7,104 nucleotides of DNA, taken from assembly GCA_002402005.2 (NCBI GenBank), contig NVUS02000219.1:1-7104 (forward strand), written 5' to 3'. Both the position numbers and the translations under genes were made by a program. The notes beneath the pieces were generated by a model. It was not told the origin of the DNA. It made no database searches and saw only the letters and a program-made list of their open reading frames with translations. This stretch comes from OCS116 cluster bacterium. Its GTDB lineage: Bacteria > Pseudomonadota > Alphaproteobacteria > Rhizobiales > OSC116. Of the stretch, positions 1-4,551 are shown piece after piece (the first letter of the stretch is position 1; each line of letters begins with the position of its first letter).

Positions 1-996
1 GGTAATATGAATGTCGACATCACTAAAGATGTACTTGCGGTCGATAAAGATGGCAATGACGTTTATTTGAAAGACATTTGGCCAACCAATCAAGAAATTG
101 CAGAAATTGTTGCAAAATGCATCACGCGTGAAATGTTTGTCAAACGTTATGCTGATGTGTTTAAAGGCGATAAATATTGGCAAGCCATTCAAGTTGAAGG
201 TGGACTGACATATAACTGGAATTCATCATCGACTTACATTCAGCATCCGCCTTATTTTGAAGGTATGGGCGCTGAGCCAACACCATTACCGGGCATTGAA
301 GGCGCTCGTGTTATGGCGCTTTTGGGCGATAGTGTGACGACCGATCATATTTCTCCGGCTGGTCAATTTAAACCTGAACATCCTGCTGGGCAATATTTGG
401 TAGACCGCCAGGTGGCACCGAAAGACTTTAACTCATATGGCTCACGCCGTGGTAACCACGAAGTTATGATGCGCGGCACATTTGCCAACATCCGTATTAA
501 AAATGCCATGATCCCCGGTTCAGAAGGTGGCGTGACCCGCCATTATCCATCTGGCGATGACATGTGGATTTATGATGCAGCCGAAAAATACAAAGCTGAT
601 GGCGTGCCATTGGTAATTTTTGGTGGCAAAGAATATGGCACAGGCTCTAGCCGTGATTGGGCAGCCAAAGGCACAAACCTTTTGGGTGTGCGCGCAGTGA
701 TTACAGAGAGCTTTGAACGGATCCATAGATCAAACCTTGTGGGTATGGGCGTATTGCCATTGCAATTTAAAGATGGTGTTTCATGGGAATCTCTTGGCCT
801 GAAAGGCGACGAGATTGTAAGCATAAATGGCATCGACAATCTATCCCCACGTTGTGACCTAGAAATGGTCATCACCATGGGCAATGGCGATGTGAAGAAA
901 ATGCCTGTCCTGTGCCGTATCGACACTCTTGATGAGCTAGATTATGTGCAAAATGGTGGCATTCTACAATATGTGCTGCGTGATTTGGCCAAGTAG
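1..996 (+). CDS. acnA: Aconitate hydratase A, C-terminal part (5' end outside the window)
   Basis: This is the C-terminal 331 codons of aconitase, the TCA-cycle enzyme that interconverts citrate and isocitrate via cis-aconitate in the cytoplasm. The frame is open from base 1 and the first ATG (7) is internal, so the gene continues upstream; family members are about 890-900 residues, so roughly a third is visible. Seen directly: the linker VYLKDIWP (61-84), the LLGDSVTTDHISPAG block (319-363) that opens the C-terminal swivel domain, NSYGSRRGNHE (436-468), and GTGSSRDW (637-660) followed by the ITESFERIHRSNLVGMG block. By family knowledge, the SSRD serine and arginine are the catalytic base and a substrate-binding residue, and the SRRG arginine also contacts substrate. 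The Fe-S cysteine ligands lie upstream of the window. The acnA rather than acnB assignment follows from the domain order and motif spelling. It appears intact and ends with TAG at 994. Confidence 0.97.
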   Translation, partial: GNMNVDITKDVLAVDKDGNDVYLKDIWPTNQEIAEIVAKCITREMFVKRYADVFKGDKYWQAIQVEGGLTYNWNSSSTYIQHPPYFEGMGAEPTPLPGIEGARVMALLGDSVTTDHISPAGQFKPEHPAGQYLVDRQVAPKDFNSYGSRRGNHEVMMRGTFANIRIKNAMIPGSEGGVTRHYPSGDDMWIYDAAEKYKADGVPLVIFGGKEYGTGSSRDWAAKGTNLLGVRAVITESFERIHRSNLVGMGVLPLQFKDGVSWESLGLKGDEIVSINGIDNLSPRCDLEMVITMGNGDVKKMPVLCRIDTLDELDYVQNGGILQYVLRDLAK

Positions 997-1024
997 AACA
1001 TATTTCTACGGTAAGACATTATTT

Positions 1025-1052
1025 AAAAACTGCCTTTTGGGGTGGTTTTTTT
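1025..1052 (+). terminator. Probable Rho-independent terminator of acnA
   Basis: A short hairpin pairs ACTGCC (1029-1034) with GGTGGT (1041-1046), using two G-T pairs and a TTTTGG loop. An A-run on the 5' side can pair with the T-run on the 3' side, and seven T bases follow (1046-1052). It starts 28 bp after the acnA stop. It lies just upstream of the acetyltransferase ribosome-binding site, so that gene would depend on read-through or on a promoter I could not identify. Confidence 0.5.
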
Positions 1053-1054
1053 GT

Positions 1055-1062
1055 GGGAGGAG
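1055..1062 (+). promoter_or_regulatory. Ribosome-binding site fixing the acetyltransferase start
   Basis: GGGAGGAG stands 6 nt ahead of ATG 1069. A GTG at 1042 in the same frame lies inside the acnA terminator hairpin and upstream of this Shine-Dalgarno, so it is rejected as the start. Confidence 0.8.
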
Positions 1063-1068
1063 AAAACT

Positions 1069-1539
1069 ATGGAAGAAATTAAATTTGTACATTTGTCTGA
1101 GATAGATGAAGACGCCATTATTGAACTGATGAATAATGAAGAGGTTGGTAAATCATTACCACTATTGCAAGCTGGGTTTAGCCGGACTGATTGTAAAGTC
1201 TTTGTAAAAGCCAAAGCACGGCTGTGGAAAGAGCACGGCTTTGGCCCTTGGGCATTTGTTATAGAAGGTGAATTTGCGGGGTGGGGTGGTATCCAGCCTG
1301 AACAGGGAGAAGCTGATTTCGCATTGGTTTTGCATCCGGATTTTTGGGGTTGGGGGCGTAAGATATTTAAAAAAATCAAAACCCATGCCTTTGGTGAAAT
1401 GGGTTTGGAGTCTATGACCATTCTATTTCCACCGACGCGAACCAATTCGCGCGCCATAATGCGTTATGGTTTTGTGGAAGATGGCCAGATGGAAGTTGAT
1501 GGAGAGATTTTTTTGAAATTTCGCCTTCATAAATCCTAG
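1069..1539 (+). CDS. GNAT-family (RimJ/RimL-like) N-acetyltransferase
   Basis: A 156-residue soluble protein with the layout of GCN5-related acetyltransferases, which move acetyl groups from acetyl-CoA to an amine; the substrate cannot be told from sequence. Seen: a beta strand WAFVIEGEFAGWGGI (61-75), the motif-A strand and acetyl-CoA loop ADFALVLHPDFWGWGRKIF (82-100), where WGWGR occupies the usual Q/R-x-x-G-x-G/A loop, and the closing TNSRAIMRYGFVEDG (125-139), which matches the 'N-x-x-S/A-x-x-x-x-x-k-x-GF' signature of RimJ/RimL-type members. The start at 1069 is chosen because of the strong GGGAGGAG site. The gene sits alone between a probable acnA terminator and the DUF1223 gene. Its base composition resembles its neighbours, so nothing marks recent transfer. 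Confidence is high for the fold and nil for the substrate. Confidence 0.8.
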   Translation: MEEIKFVHLSEIDEDAIIELMNNEEVGKSLPLLQAGFSRTDCKVFVKAKARLWKEHGFGPWAFVIEGEFAGWGGIQPEQGEADFALVLHPDFWGWGRKIFKKIKTHAFGEMGLESMTILFPPTRTNSRAIMRYGFVEDGQMEVDGEIFLKFRLHKS

Positions 1540-1552
1540 TTTTTGCTGGTTT

Positions 1553-1584
1553 AACCATATCACCAAAATGTGAGGATTTTTTTT
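1553..1584 (+). terminator. Weak candidate terminator after the acetyltransferase gene
   Basis: TCAC (1560-1563) can pair with GTGA (1570-1573) around a CAAAAT loop. CC and GG can extend the stem across a bulge, and a run of eight T bases follows (1577-1584). The stem is short, so this is tentative; the T-run is its best support. Confidence 0.28.
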
Positions 1585-1654
1585 GGGTTGTGATTGGTGT
1601 TCGTGCAGCCAATAAGGTATATTTGTTCTAATATAGTTTATTGGATAGGTTTAA

Positions 1655-2422
1655 ATGCGTAAAATTTCCCTTTTATTGGTGGCGGCTGTTATGGCCTATG
1701 TGCCAGCAGCTTTTGCAGCGGGTAAATATAATTTCAAACGAGTTGATGGCGTTGTTGAGCTATTCACCTCGCAAGGTTGCTCGTCTTGCCCGCCAGCGGA
1801 TGCTTATATGGGCGATGTGAAACGTGGCAATCAGAATAATCTGGCGCTGACCTATGCGGTAACCATTTGGGATTATTTGGGCTGGAAAGATAAATTCGCC
1901 ACGGCTAAAAATACTGATAGGCAACGTAAATATAGCCATTATTTGCGTTTGGGAAATGTTTACACTCCGCAATCGGTGGTCAATGGTGCGACCGATGCTG
2001 TGGGCAGTGATCGGTCTAAAATCGGCAAAAACCTTAAAAAATCACATTTAAAAAATGCCAGTATCTATGTGCCGATGAAAATTGAGCAAGATGATATGAA
2101 GCTGAAAATTATGTTGCCGGCTGCATCTAATGAATTGTTGGCCTCGCGTAAGAATTTTGACGCGACTTTATGGGTGGTTAAATATAAAAATGTTGCCATG
2201 GTGAGCATAGCTGCTGGCGAAAATGCTGGTCGGGATATTGAATATCACAACGTGGTTGGCGATTTTATATCACTTGGCATGTGGGAAGGCAAAGCCCAAA
2301 CCTTCACCATTGCGCATAGAGATTTGCAAGGCATGGTCGGTGATTTAATGACCAATAAATTTGCATTTTTATTGCAAATTGATGGTGTTGGTCCGATTAT
2401 CTCGGCGATGAAAGTTAATTAG
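1655..2422 (+). CDS. Secreted DUF1223 protein with thioredoxin-like CXXC motif
   Basis: A 255-residue protein of the DUF1223 family. The N-terminus is a typical Sec signal peptide (MRK, a hydrophobic stretch to about residue 17, then AAFA before a probable cut near residues 21-22), so the mature protein should be periplasmic or secreted. Directly after it comes VVELFTSQGCSSCPPAD (33-49), the family hallmark, with Cys42 and Cys45 in a CSSC motif. These are the only two cysteines in the protein. IWDYLGWKD (71-79) and VYTPQ (102-106) are further family blocks; the YTPQ proline sits where thioredoxin-fold proteins carry the cis-proline loop. The family's biochemical role is not established to my knowledge; a redox or disulfide function is inference from the motif. 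The start at 1655 has a modest GGATAGG upstream (1644-1650) and the signal peptide supports it. As I recall, this family often lies next to acnA in Rhizobiales; here the acetyltransferase gene intervenes. The 3' end overlaps the convergent TetR gene by 8 bp. Confidence 0.88.
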   Translation: MRKISLLLVAAVMAYVPAAFAAGKYNFKRVDGVVELFTSQGCSSCPPADAYMGDVKRGNQNNLALTYAVTIWDYLGWKDKFATAKNTDRQRKYSHYLRLGNVYTPQSVVNGATDAVGSDRSKIGKNLKKSHLKNASIYVPMKIEQDDMKLKIMLPAASNELLASRKNFDATLWVVKYKNVAMVSIAAGENAGRDIEYHNVVGDFISLGMWEGKAQTFTIAHRDLQGMVGDLMTNKFAFLLQIDGVGPIISAMKVN

Positions 2423-3014
2423 CCCACCATTTTGTAATGAGTTGGTTTAATAGAGTTTCTTGCGCTTGCGGTGATTTTATATAACCGCCTTTATATAGGG
2501 CCAGCACATGGAAGTAGAAAGCTTGCATGGCTTGTGTGCTTAGCTCTGTATCAGTTGGGCTGGCATTTAATTTTTCATGATTATAGGTTTGCAGTGTGTC
2601 GTGAATGATTTGCTCAAAACCCCCGCATAATTTTACAAATTCATCAGTCCATACGCCACTTTTCAATGTGGATTGAACCAGAAACAATTGTGCAAAATCT
2701 GGATTTTCTCTAAAAATTTGCAACCAGGGGCGATAAAGCTGCATGAGTGTCTCGCTGAGGTTTGAAGCGTTTGCATCTTCTAGCCATGATTTTTGAGTTT
2801 CTAACAAATTGACCAAAAATTTTAGCTTTATGGCGATGAGCAAACTGGTTTTGTCGCCAAAATGTGAGAATATTGTGCCTTTCACCACCCCAGCTTTGCT
2901 GGCGACTTGTTCCATACTTGTGGCTTCAAAACCATTTTTGTCGAATAGGTTTTCGGCAGCGGTTAAGATATTCTGTTTGGTTTCAATTGTTCTTTTTTGG
3001 GGTTTGCCAACCAT
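2415..3014 (-). CDS. TetR/AcrR-family transcriptional regulator
   Basis: A 199-residue one-component regulator, all-helical by appearance. The N-terminal DNA-binding domain spans about residues 10-60: ILTAAENLFDKNGFEATSM, then the helix-turn-helix EQVASKAGVVKGTIFSHFGDK (35-55), where VVKGTIFSHF holds the recognition helix. The rest is a divergent ligand-binding and dimerisation region typical of the family, so the inducer cannot be predicted. It contains a single cysteine (Cys130 in KLCGGFE). ATG at 3014 is chosen as the start because GGAG stands 7 nt ahead of it; an in-frame TTG at 3071 would add 19 non-family residues and run into an operator-like palindrome. The gene is divergent from the flavodoxin-fold oxidoreductase across a 105-bp gap with three regular palindromes, so it probably represses that gene and itself. 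It is convergent with the DUF1223 gene and overlaps its last 8 bp. Confidence 0.93.
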   Translation of the reverse strand: MVGKPQKRTIETKQNILTAAENLFDKNGFEATSMEQVASKAGVVKGTIFSHFGDKTSLLIAIKLKFLVNLLETQKSWLEDANASNLSETLMQLYRPWLQIFRENPDFAQLFLVQSTLKSGVWTDEFVKLCGGFEQIIHDTLQTYNHEKLNASPTDTELSTQAMQAFYFHVLALYKGGYIKSPQAQETLLNQLITKWWAN

Positions 3015-3021
3015 TTCATGT

Positions 3022-3025
3022 CTCC
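3022..3025 (-). promoter_or_regulatory. Ribosome-binding site fixing the TetR start
   Basis: GGAG on the minus strand lies 7 nt before the ATG at 3014. It favours the 199-residue protein over the longer TTG-initiated reading. Confidence 0.65.
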
Positions 3026-3057
3026 AGCATATATTTATTGCCAAGCTAATATTTTTC

Positions 3058-3109
3058 TTGACCTTAGTCAATTATTGACCTAAGTCATTTAATGACCGTG
3101 GTCATTAAA
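3058..3109. promoter_or_regulatory. Triple palindromic operator array (TGAC-N4-GTCA, 17-bp period)
   Basis: Three copies of TGAC-N4-GTCA occur at 3059-3070 (spacer CTTA), 3076-3087 (CTAA) and 3093-3104 (CGTG). Their starts are exactly 17 bp apart, so the half-sites alternate at steps of 8, 9, 8, 9 and 8 bp. The third copy is the most perfect: it extends to 10-bp arms around a central GT (3088-3109). The segments between copies also form perfect 13-bp palindromes (3067-3079 and 3084-3096) because half-sites are evenly spaced. The array fills the middle of the divergent region between the TetR gene and the oxidoreductase. The third palindrome touches the oxidoreductase Shine-Dalgarno, and TTGAC half-sites could double as -35 elements on either strand. 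I could not assign a convincing -10. That the adjacent TetR protein binds here is inference from position and symmetry. Confidence 0.8.
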
Positions 3110-3119
3110 AGGAAAAACT

Positions 3120-3695
3120 ATGAAAAAAATATTTGTTATTGATTGCCACCCCAACAACCAGTCTTTTAGCCAAGGTTTGTTTGAGCAGTATATTCAGGGT
3201 GCGCAAGATGCCGGGCATGAGGTGAAAACCATGCGCCTATCGGCAATGGACTTTGAGATCGATTATGCCCAACGAAGTGATGATGATGCGCTAGAGCCAT
3301 GCCTTGTTGAGTTTCAGCAAAAACTCACTTGGTGTGAGCACATTATGTTGGTTCACCCATTATGGTGGGGTTTTATGCCGGCAAAAACCAAAGGTCTTAT
3401 TGATCGGGCATTTTTGCCGCAATATGCCTATGCATATGATGATAAATCGGCTTTGCCACTCAAATTATTAAAAGGCCGCAGTGCGGATATTCTGGTCACC
3501 AGTGATACGCCGGGCTGGTATTTTAAATGGATATACGGATCGGGCGCATTCAAAATTATGCGCATGCAGATATTTGAATTTGTTGGCATCAAACCGGTCA
3601 AATTTCATATGTTTTCACCGGTTCGAAAATCCAGTGAGAAAACGCGTTCGAACTGGTTACATAAGGCGTGGAAGTTAGGTAACCAAATTTCCTAG
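3120..3695 (+). CDS. Flavodoxin-fold NAD(P)H:quinone oxidoreductase-like protein
   Basis: A 191-residue cytoplasmic protein of the flavodoxin-like fold family (NQO/MdaB/KefF type), whose members use FMN or FAD to reduce quinones or other electrophiles by two electrons from NAD(P)H. The first strand and flavin-phosphate loop are KIFVIDCHPNNQSFS (3-17). The second signature, VHPLWWGFMPAKTKGLIDR (78-96), carries the PLWW...PA..KG..DR pattern that lines the flavin site. The strand ADILVTSDTPGWY (122-134) corresponds to the third flavin-contact loop. Length matches the family. AAGGA (3109-3113) lies 6 nt before ATG 3120 and directly after the third operator palindrome, so translation and transcription start are close to the repressor sites. 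The divergent TetR gene probably controls it. Quinone reductase is the best guess; nitro- or azoreductase activity or an ancillary role to an efflux system cannot be excluded, although no KefC-type gene is present here. Confidence 0.85.
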   Translation: MKKIFVIDCHPNNQSFSQGLFEQYIQGAQDAGHEVKTMRLSAMDFEIDYAQRSDDDALEPCLVEFQQKLTWCEHIMLVHPLWWGFMPAKTKGLIDRAFLPQYAYAYDDKSALPLKLLKGRSADILVTSDTPGWYFKWIYGSGAFKIMRMQIFEFVGIKPVKFHMFSPVRKSSEKTRSNWLHKAWKLGNQIS

Positions 3696-3731
3696 AATTG
3701 CTAGCTAGCAAAATACCAAAAATAATTAGGC

Positions 3732-3757
3732 CGAAGTTGGTTTTGCTTCGATCTTTT
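3732..3757 (+). terminator. Candidate terminator of the oxidoreductase gene
   Basis: CGAAG (3732-3736) pairs with CTTCG (3746-3750) around a nine-base loop, followed by ATC and a run of T bases. It starts 37 bp after the stop codon, a sensible place, but the stem is only five base pairs. Confidence 0.38.
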
Positions 3758-3796
3758 TTATTTGGTCTGAATCTTTGAAATGCCCGCTGAGACTTG

Positions 3797-3811
3797 TTAA
3801 CCCTCTGTTAA
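3797..3811 (+). promoter_or_regulatory. CtrA-like box TTAA-N7-TTAA
   Basis: TTAACCCTCTGTTAA matches the alphaproteobacterial CtrA consensus TTAA-N7-TTAA exactly, though the base after the second TTAA is G rather than the preferred C. AT-rich -10-like sequence (TATAAATAGTAT, 3813-3824) follows. A match to eight fixed bases is expected roughly once by chance in several kilobases of AT-rich DNA, so the call rests on its placement before the hairpin pair at 3830-3896. Confidence 0.25.
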
Positions 3812-3824
3812 GTATAAATAGTAT

Positions 3825-3896
3825 GCTAGCGAGCGAGTTTTTTTGCTCGCTCGAATGTAAAAAAGCCAGCGCCAATTACGGCCACTGGCTTTTTAC
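3825..3896 (+). ncRNA. Hypothetical short RNA of two hairpins
   Basis: If transcription starts just after the AT-rich element at 3813-3824, the product would be about 65-70 nt. It would consist of a hairpin with CGAGCGAG (3830-3837) paired to CTCGCTCG (3846-3853) around a T-rich loop, a short linker, and a terminator hairpin ending in T bases at 3890-3894. A strong terminator with no protein gene immediately before it and a perfect 8-bp G+C-rich hairpin ahead of it fit a small RNA. The first hairpin lacks a T tail on either strand, so it is not itself a terminator. No RNA family is recognised. The alternative is that both hairpins merely serve as 3' structures of the oxidoreductase transcript. 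Confidence 0.22.
3857..3896. terminator. Strong bidirectional Rho-independent terminator
   Basis: AAAAAGCCAG (3860-3869) pairs over 10 bp with CTGGCTTTTT (3885-3894). An inner GCC/GGC stem (3871-3873 with 3880-3882) closes an AATTAC loop. A-runs on one side and T-runs on the other make it functional in either direction. It is 162 bp beyond the oxidoreductase stop and would end read-through or a short RNA starting near 3825. Confidence 0.75.
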
Positions 3897-3946
3897 GGGA
3901 TGTCGAATTCGTATTAAATGTTGCTTAAACAATAACCAGAATTACA

Positions 3947-4024
3947 TTGCCTCTTAATGGAGGGATAAGGAAGGATTGGCATCATCCACAACGGGGATGC
4001 AGATGACGCCAAATCCAGAGGCAA
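3947..4024 (+). other. Two-stem inverted repeat with purine-rich bulge, function unknown
   Basis: An outer stem pairs TTGCCTCT (3947-3954) perfectly with AGAGGCAA (4017-4024). Directly stacked on it, an inner stem pairs 3973-3986 (GGATTGGCATCATC) with 4002-4016 (GATGACGCCAAATCC), 13 pairs with one bulged A and one mismatch. Only the 5' side is interrupted, by the 18-nt purine-rich segment 3955-3972 containing GGAGGGATAAGGAA, which resembles Shine-Dalgarno sequence. The terminal loop can also fold locally (GCATC 3979-3983 with GATGC 3996-4000). The strand is assumed from the flanking genes. It resembles no riboswitch or RNA family I know; it could be a leader element of the DUF2794 transcript, an independent RNA, or a DNA-level structure. 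Confidence 0.35.
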
Positions 4025-4182
4025 CAATAAGAATATAGGTATGAATCATGGCAGGACAAGGGTTGAAATAAGGCTTTTTTGTGTTTCTTCATCACATGAT
4101 TGTGAGAGTGGGATTTGCGGCTTTTTATTTTTTTCTTTCATATTTTTGCAATTGCGCTAGCATTGGTTAATGGAGGGGCTTT

Positions 4183-4506
4183 ATGAGTGTAAAATTAAAG
4201 AATGAGTTTTTGAGTTTTCAAAGGCTTGAGCTGCATATGATACAATCAGTTTATGGACGCGGTGTGGCGGCCGGCATTTGGAAAGATTATGCCATTGACA
4301 TTGGCCAAGCGGTGGCGGTGTTTTCTATCTATCGCAATGCCAGCGAAGTGCCAGTATATCAAGTGATTAAAGACCCCAAATTGCGCAACAAACAAGGCCA
4401 ATATAGAGTGGTCACCCAAACCGGGCAGATTTTAAAACGCGGTGATGATTTGAAACAAGTGTTAAAAAGTCTTGATAAATTTCAAACTCATTTGTCAGTG
4501 GTCTGA
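4183..4506 (+). CDS. DUF2794 family protein
   Basis: A 107-residue soluble protein that I recognise as DUF2794, a small alphaproteobacterial family of unknown function. The match is the ordered set YGRGVAAGIWKDYAID (24-39), AVFSIYRNASEVPVYQV (45-61), KDPKLRNKQGQYRVV (63-77) and GQILKRGDDLKQVLKSLD (81-98), which follows the family pattern YGRMVAAGEWRDYAID / AVFS.FRR.SE.PLY / I.K.PKL.R.QG / G.ILKRG.DL..VLR. No signal peptide, membrane segment or cysteine is present, so it should be cytoplasmic. GGAGGGG at 4172-4178 gives a strong ribosome-binding site for ATG 4183. It lies 45 bp before the MFS gene on the same strand and may be co-transcribed with it. Upstream is a long structured intergenic region that could provide its leader. 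Its role is not known to me. Confidence 0.85.
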   Translation: MSVKLKNEFLSFQRLELHMIQSVYGRGVAAGIWKDYAIDIGQAVAVFSIYRNASEVPVYQVIKDPKLRNKQGQYRVVTQTGQILKRGDDLKQVLKSLDKFQTHLSVV

Positions 4507-4551
4507 TAAGCTTCTAATGTTGGCTTAGTATACTCTCATTTTGGAAAAAAC

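Larger units (their letters stand above)
3696..4182. other. Structured 487-bp intergenic region without a convincing gene
   Basis: No protein gene here is supported. A 60-codon open frame (3775-3957) runs straight through two hairpins and has no family resemblance. A 39-codon frame (4041-4160) has only a weak ribosome-binding site and resembles no protein I know. What the region does hold, in order: a perfect 14-bp palindrome TTGCTAGCTAGCAA (3698-3711), a weak terminator (3732-3757), a TTAA-N7-TTAA box (3797-3811), a T-loop hairpin (3830-3853), a strong bidirectional terminator (3857-3896), a two-stem inverted repeat (3947-4024), a small TCACA/TGTGA hairpin (4092-4105), two T-rich runs (4072-4077 and 4122-4136) and the DUF2794 Shine-Dalgarno (4172-4178). 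Confidence 0.7.

Noticed and set aside
570..926. 118-codon minus-strand frame within acnA
   Set aside because: It is antisense to strongly conserved aconitase sequence, with no ribosome-binding site or recognisable family.
1023..1457. 144-codon minus-strand frame across the acetyltransferase gene
   Set aside because: Its translation shows no family motif and covers the acnA terminator, while the plus strand carries GNAT motifs and a strong Shine-Dalgarno.
3012..3071. TTG start at 3071 for the TetR gene, giving 218 residues
   Set aside because: The extra 19 residues are not family-like, overlap the first operator and have no better ribosome-binding site than the GGAG ahead of ATG 3014.
3058..3109. 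The palindrome array as a CRISPR or transposon-end repeat
   Set aside because: The units are 12-bp dyads with 5-bp gaps, far too short for CRISPR repeats and spacers, and there is no transposase or target duplication; an operator array explains them better.
3775..3957. 60-codon plus-strand frame in the intergenic region
   Set aside because: It runs through the TTAA box, the T-loop hairpin and the terminator, which fit a non-coding region; no ribosome-binding site and no resemblance to a known protein.
4092..4105. TCACA-N4-TGTGA as a CRP/FNR-type site
   Set aside because: The half-sites are in the opposite order to the CRP consensus (TGTGA-N6-TCACA) and do not match the FNR pattern; it is a simple short hairpin.
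4041..4160. 39-codon frame with a hydrophobic C-terminus before DUF2794
   Set aside because: Only a weak AGG precedes it, and the hydrophobic end is a translation of T-rich DNA (4122-4145). Conservation data would be needed to revive it.
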